From: DATMAM01 sp035559995 | GTDB taxonomy: Bacteria > Desulfobacterota > Binatia > UBA9968 | Direction of reading: 5' to 3' | Assembly: GCA_035559995.1 (NCBI GenBank) | Contig: DATMAM010000040.1 | Coordinates: 62,001 to 126,000, forward strand | DNA: 64,000 bases | Part shown: piece by piece, positions 8,795 to 17,367 of the stretch | Numbering within the stretch: position 1 is the first letter of the stretch | How the letters are laid out: each line of letters opens with the position of its first letter | Program-made: the position numbers and the translations under genes | The notes under the pieces: model-generated | Database searches by the model: none | What the model was told of the DNA's origin: nothing | Seen by the model: only the letters and a program-made list of their open reading frames with translations

Positions 8795-8863
8795 GACGAG
8801 GCTCGCTAAGCTAGACAAAGCTCGGTTTAGACCCGCGGCAAATCTCCGCGTCTGACCTCGCTC

Positions 8864-10867
8864 TTATTGCAGCCAGAGAAAGATTTCGCCTTCCGGAAAC
8901 GGGATGTGGAGCGCGCGCTCGAAAAAGCCGTACACCAGCGCTCCGGCAAGAACCGTTGACGCGATGGTGCTGGGCCAGCTTTCACGCCCGGCGACTCTAA
9001 GATAGAGAAGCGTCATCACCGGCGCGGCCAATGAAAATCCGAGGAGCCAGATCGCCAGGAAAAAGGCCACAATCCACCCGACGATGGCTGCCGTCCGCCG
9101 CCGGGCGATTTCTTTCGGCAGCTCTTGGTCCATCGTCGACTCGAGCCCGGTCCTTTTTGTTTTTCCCAAGATGTCGCGGGCAAACTGGACGATCGACAGC
9201 AGCAACACCGGCGTCCCGATCACCCACGGAAACAAGCCGGCGCGAAAACCGAAGTTCCTGCTCTCCCACAACGCCCAAGAAAGCACCGCTACCAGAGCAA
9301 AGCTGAACAACGCCGCACGCCGGGGCATCGTCTGCTCCTTTTCCGCCCCGGCGCCAGGCTGGATCCGGCCGCTCTCGGCTTGCCTTCCCCGTCTTGTCTT
9401 GAACACCGGATAGAAAATCCCGATCAAAGTGAGCAGAAAGAGGATGATGACGCCGGGGCGCCAGAGCCAGGCGATGCCGTAATTATCCGTCGCCAAAAAG
9501 AGCCTGTTCTCCATCAGAGGCCCGAGCACGAGGCCGAGCAAAAGCGGCGGGCGCTGCCAGTCGAAACGAACCATCAGCCAGCCGAGCAAGCCGAAGCCAA
9601 GCACGATCAGAAGGTCCGCAAAGGCATTCTTCTCTGCAAACGTCCCCACGTAAACGAGCAGGAGGATGAAAGGCATCAGCAGGCTGCCGCGAATGTTCGT
9701 GATCTTCGCGAGCCAGTTGAGAAAAAGAAAGCAGATGGCGACGGTAAGCAGGTTGGAAAGAACGATGATCCAGACGAAACTAAAAGTGATGTCTAGCTTT
9801 CCTTTGGGCGGAGGGAGCAGCATGTCGGGCCCCGGCACGATTCCCTGAATGATAAACGCTCCCAGAAGGATCGCCGTGCTCACGCTGCCGGGCACGCCGA
9901 AGGCGACCGTGGGGATCAAAGATCCGCCCAAGGTCGAGTTATTTGCCGCGCCCGGACCCAAAACTCCCTCGACCGCTCCTTTGCCGAAGCGCTCCTTGTC
10001 CGGCGAACTTTGCACCGCGTGCGCGTACGCGATCCACTGCGACACTCCCCCGCCCATTCCCGGGATCACTCCGATATATGCCCCGATCGCGCTACAGCGG
10101 ATGACCATCCACCAGTGCTTGAAGGTGTCTTTCACTCCGGTCATCACGCCGCCGATCTTTCCTACTTTTTCCTTCGCAATGCTGCCGCCCTGGACCGCAA
10201 GATCGATGATTTCCGGGATCGCGAATAGGCCGACGGTTACGGGAACCAGACCGATTCCGTCCCAGAGAAAAAGCTGCCCGAACGTGTAACGCTGGATCCC
10301 GGAGATCGGGTCCAAGCCCACCATTGCGAAGCAAAAGCCCAGGCCGCCCGAGATCAGTCCCTTGAGCAGATTGCCGCCGCTGAGCGACGCGACGAACCCG
10401 ACGCCCAAAAGAGCGATCATGAAAAATTCGGGCGAGCCGAACGTCAGCACTAGCGGCCGCACCACCGGAACCGCCAAGGCGAGGCAGAAGGCGCCGAAGA
10501 TTGCGCCGACGAGCGAGCTCATCAGCGCCGCCCCGAGCGCGCGCCCCGCTTCCCCCTTTTTGGCCATCGGGTGGCCGTCGACGATCGTGGAGGCCGTTGT
10601 CGGCTCACCCGGAACGCCGAAAAGGATCGACGTGATATCTCCGGTGGTCGCGGTTACCGCCGACATGCCGAGCAAAAAAGCAAACGCCTCAACGGCGTTC
10701 ATCTTGAAGATAAACGGCAGCATCAATGCCAGGGTGGTCGGGCCGCCGAGGCCGGGCAAGATTCCGACCATGAACCCCACGCCGATGCCGATGAGCATGA
10801 GGCTGAACGTCGTCGGCGTCAGGACCTTATAGAACCCGGCGACAAACGCGCTGACCATCTCCAGCAT
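8864..10867 (-). CDS. tctA: Tripartite tricarboxylate transporter, TctA-TctB fusion
   Basis: A single frame of 667 codons. Residues 1 to about 495 are a complete TctA permease (GVGFMVGILPGLGGPTTLAL near the N terminus, the GVPGEPTTASTIVDG motif, and GVIPGMGGGVSQWIAYAHA). A hydrophilic linker follows, and residues 514-667 are a complete four-helix TctB small membrane subunit. In most tripartite tricarboxylate transporters these are separate proteins, with TctC as periplasmic receptor. The linker contains an ATG at 9328 (residue 514) with a strong ribosome-binding site, so free TctB may also be made. Initiation of the long form is supported by AAGGGGG before 10867. It follows the tctC gene by 36 bases. 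Confidence 0.9.
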   Translation of the reverse strand: MLEMVSAFVAGFYKVLTPTTFSLMLIGIGVGFMVGILPGLGGPTTLALMLPFIFKMNAVEAFAFLLGMSAVTATTGDITSILFGVPGEPTTASTIVDGHPMAKKGEAGRALGAALMSSLVGAIFGAFCLALAVPVVRPLVLTFGSPEFFMIALLGVGFVASLSGGNLLKGLISGGLGFCFAMVGLDPISGIQRYTFGQLFLWDGIGLVPVTVGLFAIPEIIDLAVQGGSIAKEKVGKIGGVMTGVKDTFKHWWMVIRCSAIGAYIGVIPGMGGGVSQWIAYAHAVQSSPDKERFGKGAVEGVLGPGAANNSTLGGSLIPTVAFGVPGSVSTAILLGAFIIQGIVPGPDMLLPPPKGKLDITFSFVWIIVLSNLLTVAICFLFLNWLAKITNIRGSLLMPFILLLVYVGTFAEKNAFADLLIVLGFGLLGWLMVRFDWQRPPLLLGLVLGPLMENRLFLATDNYGIAWLWRPGVIILFLLTLIGIFYPVFKTRRGRQAESGRIQPGAGAEKEQTMPRRAALFSFALVAVLSWALWESRNFGFRAGLFPWVIGTPVLLLSIVQFARDILGKTKRTGLESTMDQELPKEIARRRTAAIVGWIVAFFLAIWLLGFSLAAPVMTLLYLRVAGRESWPSTIASTVLAGALVYGFFERALHIPFPEGEIFLWLQ
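9328..9340 (-). promoter_or_regulatory. Internal ribosome-binding site and ATG at the TctA-TctB junction
   Basis: On the minus strand AAGGAG (9340-9335) precedes an in-frame ATG (9328-9326) by six bases, inside the linker of the TctA-TctB fusion. Starting here would give a 154-residue protein, the normal size for a stand-alone TctB. The site may be a relic of two separate genes or a working internal start. Confidence 0.5.
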
Positions 10868-10903
10868 AGCCGCCCCCTTGACTTACAACACCCGCCGCGT
10901 TGT

Positions 10904-11929
10904 CTATTTTGCCTCGACCGCCTCTTTTAGCTTCGCCACCAACGCAGGGTTGAGCTTGAAGAGGCCGGTCACCGTCTTCTCCAGCTCCTCACCCGACATC
11001 GGCTCGATGTCCAGATTGGATTTCTCCGCATCGGCCAAGAATTCCCGGTCTTTCATCGTATTTGCAAACGCGGTGCGCAAGGTCTGGACCCGATCTTTGG
11101 GTGTTCCGGGAGGCAAGACATAGGGGCGAATGACGGCGCTTACGGAGTGGATGCCCACCTGGATCAACTGCCGCCCCTCGTCGCTCTTTGCCAGATCGAT
11201 CGCCAGCGGCACTTTCGGAAGGTCCGGGAGCGCTTTCGGCACTGCCTGGAGCACGACCACCGCCTCCCCCGATTCTATTCCCTTCCGCCATGTCGCCCTG
11301 ATCGAATCCCAACCCCAGCAACCGCCGGCCAACTCTCCGCTCTCTGCCGCCAGGCGGATATCGGCCGTCCCTTTGTAGCCGGACACCAGCTGGATCGGCA
11401 ATCCCAGAGCGGATCTCAGTATCTTCGGTACATCATCGGTGTTCGATCCCGGCGCCGTGCCGCCAAGTTTCACCGGCGTAGGCGACGCCATCCATTTCTC
11501 GACGCTCGTAATGCCGCTCGCTTTGGTCAGAGCGCAGACCGGCTTGTCCGTGACCGGCGTTCCCACGTACTCGAACTTGCGCGCGTCAAACTCCACTCCC
11601 GGGCGGCCGTAAAGCTGCTGCATGAATAGGCCGCCGATAAAATGTCCCATCGTCAAGCCGTCCGGCCGGGCCACCTTGAAAACGTGGTTCGCGGCGATCA
11701 GGCTTCCCGCGCCGGTCATGTTCTCGACGAGGATCGTCGGGTTGCCCGGGACGTGCTTCGACATGTGGCGGGCGATTGCGCGCGCGTAAGTATCGAACCC
11801 GCCTCCCGCGGAAAAGCCGACGATGATGCGGATGGTCTTACCCTTGTAAAAGCTCTCCTGCGCCCAGGCCGAGCCGGCGACCGTGAGAGCCAACAGGGCG
11901 GCAACGAGCCAAAGTTTTTTTTCTCTCAT
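10904..11929 (-). CDS. tctC: Tripartite tricarboxylate transporter substrate-binding protein (Bug/TctC family)
   Basis: A 341-residue periplasmic receptor. The signal peptide (KKLWLVAALLALTVAGSAWAQ) ends at an AxA site and the mature part opens with FYKGKTIRIIVGFSAGGGFD, the diagnostic first strand and ligand loop of Bug proteins, then VPGNPTILVENMTGAGSLIAAN. The start at 11929 has GGAGGG just upstream; the frame is open further upstream but without signal features. It delivers a carboxylate or similar ligand to the TctA-TctB carrier encoded next. It lies 79 bases after the arginine dihydrolase gene on the same strand, so the four genes from 14069 down probably form one operon. Confidence 0.93.
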   Translation of the reverse strand: MREKKLWLVAALLALTVAGSAWAQESFYKGKTIRIIVGFSAGGGFDTYARAIARHMSKHVPGNPTILVENMTGAGSLIAANHVFKVARPDGLTMGHFIGGLFMQQLYGRPGVEFDARKFEYVGTPVTDKPVCALTKASGITSVEKWMASPTPVKLGGTAPGSNTDDVPKILRSALGLPIQLVSGYKGTADIRLAAESGELAGGCWGWDSIRATWRKGIESGEAVVVLQAVPKALPDLPKVPLAIDLAKSDEGRQLIQVGIHSVSAVIRPYVLPPGTPKDRVQTLRTAFANTMKDREFLADAEKSNLDIEPMSGEELEKTVTGLFKLNPALVAKLKEAVEAK

Positions 11930-12008
11930 AGGTTTCCCTCCATTCGTTGATCCTTGACTGTCGATCCTGGATTCCACCAAAAAAACAGCGCCCCTGCCAA
12001 CAGTACCG

Positions 12009-12833
12009 CTAAGCCCCGGCCGCACCGGTTTCCGCCTCGCCATGGGGAACCTTAAGGACGAGGCACTTCGCGCTCCCGCCCGCCTTGATGAACTCGCTGA
12101 GGTCGAGAGCCTTTACGGCATATCCCAGCGACTCCAACGCGGCGCGGGTCTCGCGAGACCCTTCGTTCATCACGACCGAATTGCCAATCGCGACCGCGTT
12201 GCACGCAAACGCGCGCGCGTCCCGTTCGCTCACCGCGATCAGCTGCTGCACGTAGCTTTCCAAGACCTTGCGCGCGTAGGCGTCAAAGGCCGGCGGGTAG
12301 AAAAGCGCCCTACCGTCGCCTAAAGGGCAGAAGCAGGTATCGAGATGATAAAACCACTCGTTCGTGAGCTCCAAAGAAAGCACCTCGCGCCCGGTGATCT
12401 CGGCGATCCTTTGATGGGCGCGAATGTCCGAGCGAATGTGATATCCGGCAAAGAATACCTCGCCGCACAACAACAGATCCCCTTCGCCCTCGAAAAAGAG
12501 GCCTTGCGGCAGGCGCACGATTTCATAGCCTCTGGCCGAAAACCAGTTCTCGAAGTGAATGACTTCGCCGCGGCGCACGTCGTAGCGAAAATTCGCGGCG
12601 ATAAATTTTTTCCCCCATGCCAAACCGCCGTTCGCGGTGAACACCATGTCGGGAAGCCCCGGAGCCGGCTGCAAAAGATCGACCTCCACGCCCGCCTCGT
12701 TGCGCAAAAGCTCGTAGAGCGCCTGCCACTGTCTTGAGGCCGCCGCCCGATCGCTTTGCCGGCTCCGGCTCATCCACGGATTGATCTCATACTCGATGCC
12801 GTAATAGTCGGGCGGGCACATCAGCAGGCTCAT
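12009..12833 (-). CDS. argZ: Arginine dihydrolase-type amidinohydrolase (ArgZ/AgrE N-domain homologue)
   Basis: A 274-residue enzyme of the guanidino-group-modifying pentein fold. It matches the N-terminal domain of cyanobacterial ArgZ/AgrE: NPWMS near residue 18, LPDMVFTANGGL (N68), FEGEGD (115-119), FYHLDTCFCPL (H163) and AGGSAKCLVL with the presumed nucleophile C257. In cyanobacteria this domain converts arginine directly to ornithine, CO2 and ammonia. Dimethylarginine hydrolase or arginine deiminase activity is the alternative. The next upstream gene (21 bases) encodes the other half of AgrE, here a separate protein. Context therefore supports arginine breakdown. A few residues at the C terminus (ETGAAGA) are low complexity. 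Confidence 0.82.
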   Translation of the reverse strand: MSLLMCPPDYYGIEYEINPWMSRSRQSDRAAASRQWQALYELLRNEAGVEVDLLQPAPGLPDMVFTANGGLAWGKKFIAANFRYDVRRGEVIHFENWFSARGYEIVRLPQGLFFEGEGDLLLCGEVFFAGYHIRSDIRAHQRIAEITGREVLSLELTNEWFYHLDTCFCPLGDGRALFYPPAFDAYARKVLESYVQQLIAVSERDARAFACNAVAIGNSVVMNEGSRETRAALESLGYAVKALDLSEFIKAGGSAKCLVLKVPHGEAETGAAGA

Positions 12834-12854
12834 GGCGTCAACGCTCCCCTGCTC

Positions 12855-14069
12855 TCATAGGTACTGGCACAGCTCCCTGAGAAACGGCTCCACATCCGTG
12901 ACGAGGCCGATCGCCTGAAAGGTGCCGCGATCGGTAAGCTTCGTCACCACCGCCGGATTGATGTCCACGCACACGGTCTTTACCGTCGCGGGGAGCAGAT
13001 TCCCGGTCGCAATCGCGTGCAACGTTGTCGCCATCATCAAGACCAGGCTCACATTTTTGATCTTCTCGCGCATGATATCCTGAGCGACCAGGGTATCGGT
13101 GATCACGTCCGGGAGCGGGCCATCGTCGCGGATCGATCCCGCGAGAACGAAATCCACTCCCTTTTTGACGCAGGTATAGAAAATTCCTTTCGTGAGCACG
13201 CCCGCTTCCACCGCCTGCTTGATGCCTCCGGCCAGCCGGATCTTGTTGATGGCCCAAAGATGGTGCTCGTGTCCCTCGGCGGCGCGGAGCTTTTTGTCCA
13301 GATAGACGCCCAAGGAAGTGCCGTAAAGCGCTGCCTCGATATCATGAACTGCCAGCCCATTGCCAGCGAAAAGCACCTGCACGTAGCCTTTCTCGATCAG
13401 CTCGACCAGGTAGTCGGACGCCCCGGTATGCACCAGGCCGGGCCCGGCCACGACCAGAATCCTTCCGTTCTCGCTCCGGACGCTCTTCATGGACTCCGCG
13501 ATCTCCCTGATCATCAGCCCTTTCGGCTTTTCCGTGGACACCGCGCTCGACATGAACTCAAAAGCCTCCGCCGGAACGCGTCGCTCCGGCGCCTGAACCT
13601 TTATGCCGCGCTGGCCGACAACGATAAGGTCGCCTTTCTTGACGCGATGCATCGGCACGGTTTCGGCGCGCATCTCCCCCAACTTGACGCGCACGCCGCA
13701 GTCCATCTCGGCGGGCTCCACTTCGAGCCAGCGGCCCGCAATACGAACAAAGGTGGTCAGATTGGTCGTCGCATAGAACCCCTCCGGAAAAGCGCCGTCC
13801 TGAGGCGAGGGCTCAAGCCGGGCCTCCTCTTCCAGCTCGTCGAGCGGCACCGCGCCGTGCTCTCTGATCTTGGCCAGGATCTGCTCGAGCTCGGCGGGGC
13901 TCGCCGCCTCCACGAGGATCTGCGCGTAACTGCGATCCGCGCGCCTCTGGCCGACCTGGATCTTAAGGATCTCAAACTCGCCGCCCAGATTGACGATGAG
14001 ATCCAGCACCTTCGGCAGAATGAGAGAATCGATGATGTGCCCTGAAAGCTCGACGACGGACCGAGGCAT
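12855..14069 (-). CDS. TIGR00300 family protein, archaeal-type ornithine cyclodeaminase (LOR/SDH domain)
   Basis: A 404-residue protein of the TIGR00300/LOR-SDH family, known as the ornithine cyclodeaminase of Methanococcus and as the C-terminal domain of cyanobacterial AgrE. An N-terminal regulatory region (SGHIIDSLILPKVLDLIVNL, ADRSYAQILVEA) is followed by a nucleotide-binding core (RILVVAGPGLVHTGASDYLV, VLFAGNGLAVHDIEAALYGT, CVKKGVDFVLAGSIRDDGPL, MATTLHAIATGN). The enzyme would turn ornithine into proline and ammonia using NAD. It is the first gene of the probable minus-strand operon with argZ and the Tct transporter. The GTAGGGGG before its ATG acts as ribosome-binding site. Confidence 0.85.
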   Translation of the reverse strand: MPRSVVELSGHIIDSLILPKVLDLIVNLGGEFEILKIQVGQRRADRSYAQILVEAASPAELEQILAKIREHGAVPLDELEEEARLEPSPQDGAFPEGFYATTNLTTFVRIAGRWLEVEPAEMDCGVRVKLGEMRAETVPMHRVKKGDLIVVGQRGIKVQAPERRVPAEAFEFMSSAVSTEKPKGLMIREIAESMKSVRSENGRILVVAGPGLVHTGASDYLVELIEKGYVQVLFAGNGLAVHDIEAALYGTSLGVYLDKKLRAAEGHEHHLWAINKIRLAGGIKQAVEAGVLTKGIFYTCVKKGVDFVLAGSIRDDGPLPDVITDTLVAQDIMREKIKNVSLVLMMATTLHAIATGNLLPATVKTVCVDINPAVVTKLTDRGTFQAIGLVTDVEPFLRELCQYL

Positions 14070-14473
14070 AAAAACCCCCTACAAAGAGCCGAAAAATTCC
14101 ATTGTCAAATCTCCTGTTCCCTCTTTGGCAAATTTTTTCGAAGAGGGGAATTTCCTCCCTTTGGCGAAGGGCGGATCGGAGGTACGGCCAACCCTCCGTA
14201 AACCATCATAGAGTTATGAGCTTAACGCCCGCCGCCATAGCCCGGCGGCATTCCCAGGGTACTTTTTCCTTTCTGATCCCACAACAGTATGTCACGTAGC
14301 ATGGGTGCAGCGCCGTACGGGTGTCGGGGACTTTTTTCTAGAGTTCCCGATTCCTTATCCCTGCCGTTGTGTCGTGCGCCGGCGGCCCGTAAAATAGTCC
14401 TTTAGCGAGGCCTGCAGAAACAAAGTCTCGAGCGAACTCTTCCTTGTGAGCGACACCAAAAGGAGGATTCGAC
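14070..14473. other. Divergent intergenic region of the arginine/ornithine island
   Basis: A 404-base gap between divergently transcribed genes, with no open frame that looks real. Two short hairpins sit near the minus-strand gene: CCCTCTT/AAGAGGG (14119-14147) and CCCTT/AAGGG (14157-14171), resembling dispersed CCCTCTTTGGC-type intergenic palindromes. A perfect TTGACA on the minus strand (14108-14103) has only a poor -10 and would start transcription inside the ribosome-binding site, so I do not call it. The plus-strand gene has a strong AAAAGGAGGA. A regulator would be expected to bind here but no clear operator is seen. Confidence 0.4.
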
Positions 14474-15964
14474 ATGGCAGAGGAGTTTTACAACTATATC
14501 GGGGGCAAGTGGGTGCCGGCACGGTCCGGGAAAACTTTTGAGAACCGAAATCCCGCCAACCGCCACGACTTGATCGGAAATTTTCCCGCCTCAGGAGCGG
14601 AAGACGTCGATTGCGCGGTCGCCGCCGCAAGCAAGGCCTTTCGGGAGTGGCGGCTTGTCCCCGCGCCGCAACGGGGCGAGATTCTCTACCGCGTCGGCTT
14701 TCTGCTGCGCGAGCGCAAGGAGGAGATCGCGCGCGCCATGACGCGGGAAATGGGCAAAATCCTCAAAGAGGCGCGCGGCGACGTTCAGGAGGCGATCGAT
14801 ACGGCTTTTTACGCCGCCGGGGAAGGGCGCCGGCTTTTCGGCCAGACGACGCCTTCCGAACTACCGGACAAATTCGCCATGTCCGTGCGCATGCCGCTCG
14901 GAGTGTGCGCGTTGATCACGCCGTGGAATTTTCCGATCGCAATTCCCGCGTGGAAGCTTTTTCCCGCCTTGCTCTGCGGCAACACGGTCGTCCTCAAGCC
15001 GGCGGAAGACACGCCGCTCACGGCCGTAAAGCTCTTTGAGATCCTCGAGAAGGCCGGAGTTCCGCCGGGTGTGGCGAACCTCGTTCATGGAACGGGAGAA
15101 ACGGCCGGCGCGGCGCTCGTGCGCCATCCCGACGTCAAGCTGGTGTCGTTCACCGGCTCCACCGAGGTGGGAAAGGAGATCGCGGCTGTCTGCGGCGCCA
15201 ACCTCAAGCGCGTCTCGCTGGAGATGGGCGGGAAGAACGCCCAAATCGTAATGGACGACGCGGACCTCCCGCTCGCTCTGGACGGCGTGATTTGGGGCGC
15301 TTTCGGCACCACGGGACAGCGCTGCACCGCGACGAGCCGGCTGATCTTACACCGCGCGATCAAGCGGGACTTTACCGATGCGCTGGTCGCGCGGGCGCAG
15401 AAGATCAAGATCGGTTCGGGGCTCGACGAAAGCGTGGAAATGGGCCCGCTGATCAACGAGGCTGCCAGGCAGAAAGTCCACCGTTACGTTCAGATCGGCA
15501 AAGAGGAAGGAGCAAAACTGCTCACAGGCGGGGCGGTTTTCGAGGAGCGAGAATGGATCGACGGGTACTTCTATCGCCCGACCGTATTTGACAACGTCAC
15601 GCCCGGCATGCGCATCGCCCAGGAGGAGATTTTCGGCCCCGTTCTCTCGATTATCGAGGCCGGGAGCCTCGAGGAGGCGATTTCGATCCTGAACGGCACG
15701 CGCTACGGCCTTTCCAGCTCGATCTACACCGCAAACGTCGGGCGGGCCTTTCGCGCGCTACGAGATATCGAAGCCGGCATCACCTACATCAACGGTCCAA
15801 CGATCGGAGCCGAGGTCCATCTCCCGTTCGGCGGCGTGAAAGACACCGGCAACGGCCATCGTGAAGCCGGAACCACGGTCTACGATATCTTCACGGAGTG
15901 GAAATCGGTGTACGTGGACTACTCCGGAAAGCTCCAGCGCGCGCAGATCGACAACGTCGAATAA
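14474..15964 (+). CDS. NAD(P)-dependent aldehyde dehydrogenase
   Basis: A 496-residue aldehyde dehydrogenase. It shows PWNFPIAIPAWK (cofactor site), FTGSTEVGKEI, LEMGGKNAQIV with the general-base glutamate, the catalytic cysteine in TTGQRCTATS, and EEIFGPVLS. The LEMGGKN and GQRCTATSR signature resembles the alpha-ketoglutarate-semialdehyde dehydrogenase branch rather than classical P5C dehydrogenases. Context (aminotransferase directly downstream, ornithine-forming enzymes divergently upstream) suggests oxidation of a semialdehyde from ornithine, GABA or a related amine; this is inference. AAAAGGAGGA lies before the ATG. The aminotransferase gene begins 73 bases after its stop, probably in one transcript. 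Confidence 0.92.
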   Translation: MAEEFYNYIGGKWVPARSGKTFENRNPANRHDLIGNFPASGAEDVDCAVAAASKAFREWRLVPAPQRGEILYRVGFLLRERKEEIARAMTREMGKILKEARGDVQEAIDTAFYAAGEGRRLFGQTTPSELPDKFAMSVRMPLGVCALITPWNFPIAIPAWKLFPALLCGNTVVLKPAEDTPLTAVKLFEILEKAGVPPGVANLVHGTGETAGAALVRHPDVKLVSFTGSTEVGKEIAAVCGANLKRVSLEMGGKNAQIVMDDADLPLALDGVIWGAFGTTGQRCTATSRLILHRAIKRDFTDALVARAQKIKIGSGLDESVEMGPLINEAARQKVHRYVQIGKEEGAKLLTGGAVFEEREWIDGYFYRPTVFDNVTPGMRIAQEEIFGPVLSIIEAGSLEEAISILNGTRYGLSSSIYTANVGRAFRALRDIEAGITYINGPTIGAEVHLPFGGVKDTGNGHREAGTTVYDIFTEWKSVYVDYSGKLQRAQIDNVE

Positions 15965-16037
15965 CAAAATCGATAAAAGGGAGGGAACCTTTTTCCAGAT
16001 TTCCTTTCCGGGCACAAATCGAAAAATCCTAACCCCC

Positions 16038-17312
16038 ATGCCCATCCCCCACATCAAGACTAAGCCTCCCGGTCCAAAGGCGAGGGCGGTGATCGCCCAA
16101 GACCAGCAATACACGGCGCCGGCATACGGTCGCGTGTACCCGCTGGTGGTCAAGCAAGGTCGCGGTGTGATCATCGAGGACGTGGACGATAACCGCTACC
16201 TGGACTTTAACGCCGGCATCGCGGTTGCCGCCACCGGCCATTCGCACCCGCAAGTGGTGGCCGCGATCAAGGAACAAGCGGAAAAATTTCTCCATTTCTG
16301 CGGCAGCGATTTCTATTACGAGCCGATGGCGCGGCTGGCGGAGAGGCTTTGTCTCCTGGCGCCCGGTAGCTCGGCAAAGAGGATTTTTTTCACCAACTCG
16401 GGAACCGAAGCGATCGAGGCCGCGCTCAAGCTTGCCCGCTACGCCACCAGGCGCCACAACGTTGTCGCCTTTCTTGGTTCTTTTCACGGGCGTACGTTTG
16501 GCGCGCTTTCCTTGGGCGCGAGCCGCAGCCTGCACCGCGCGCACTTCGGCCCGTTAGTGCCCGGCGTGCATCATCTTCCTTTTGGCGATATCGACGCGTT
16601 CGAAGTGCTGTTCCGCCATCAAGTGGCGCCGGACGAGATCGCCGCCGTTTTCGTCGAGCCCATCCAGGGAGAGGGCGGATACGTGGTGCCGCCGCGCGAG
16701 TTTCTGCCGCGAGTCAAAGAGGTTTGCGCGCGCCACGGTATTGTGCTCGTCGCGGATGAGATTCAAAGCGGCCTCGGCCGGTCCGGAAAATTGTTCGCGT
16801 GCGAGCATTTCGGGGTCGAGCCCGACATCGTCTGCGTCGCCAAGGGGATCGCAAGCGGGTTACCCCTGGGCGCGATGATTGCGCGGAGCGATATCAGCAC
16901 GTGGCCGGCGGGCGCGCACGGCTCGACGTTCGGCGGCAATCCGGTGGCTTGCGCCGCCGCGCTCGCGACGCTCGATCTGCTGCAAAACGGGCTTGTGCAA
17001 AATGCCGCGGAAGTAGGTGACTACCTAAAGTCCAAGCTGACTCGCCTGACGGATAAAACCCGCGCGATCGCAGACGTGCGCGGTCTCGGGCTAATGATCG
17101 GCGTTGAATTGGCTCCGACCGACGGCACCCCGGCGTCCGCCGCCGGGCTTCGCGACCAGGTGATACGGCGCGCCTTCGAGAACGGGCTACTCCTTCTCGG
17201 CTGCGGCACGGCTACGATCCGCTTCTCGCCGCCGCTGATCGTCGAGAAAAGCCACTGCGATACGGCCGTTGAAATCTTCGAAGAAACGCTCTCAAGGCTG
17301 ACGCGCTCCTAG
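16038..17312 (+). CDS. Class III PLP-dependent aminotransferase (acetylornithine/ornithine/GABA type)
   Basis: A 424-residue class III aminotransferase. Key segments are DVDDNRYLDFNAGIAV, NSGTEAIEAALKLAR and FLGSFHGRTFGALSLG (cofactor phosphate and ring), EPIQGEGGYVVPP, ADEIQSGLGRSGKLF and the PLP lysine in CVAKGIASGLPLGAM. The N terminus (MPIPHIKTKPPGPKA) resembles the archaeal-type ornithine/acetylornithine aminotransferase subgroup. It probably transfers the delta-amino group of ornithine or GABA to 2-oxoglutarate, handing the semialdehyde to the aldehyde dehydrogenase next door. Substrate choice cannot be settled from sequence. The chosen ATG is the first before the conserved N-terminal block; no strong ribosome-binding site is seen. 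Confidence 0.9.
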   Translation: MPIPHIKTKPPGPKARAVIAQDQQYTAPAYGRVYPLVVKQGRGVIIEDVDDNRYLDFNAGIAVAATGHSHPQVVAAIKEQAEKFLHFCGSDFYYEPMARLAERLCLLAPGSSAKRIFFTNSGTEAIEAALKLARYATRRHNVVAFLGSFHGRTFGALSLGASRSLHRAHFGPLVPGVHHLPFGDIDAFEVLFRHQVAPDEIAAVFVEPIQGEGGYVVPPREFLPRVKEVCARHGIVLVADEIQSGLGRSGKLFACEHFGVEPDIVCVAKGIASGLPLGAMIARSDISTWPAGAHGSTFGGNPVACAAALATLDLLQNGLVQNAAEVGDYLKSKLTRLTDKTRAIADVRGLGLMIGVELAPTDGTPASAAGLRDQVIRRAFENGLLLLGCGTATIRFSPPLIVEKSHCDTAVEIFEETLSRLTRS

Positions 17313-17367
17313 ACGGCGTTCAGAAATTAACCGACGCTTGCCGTTCGCCATTTGCGATCATCGCTTG

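Noticed and set aside
14080..14108. TTGACA-17-TTTGTA before the TIGR00300 gene
   Set aside because: The -10 box is poor and the start would fall inside the ribosome-binding site.
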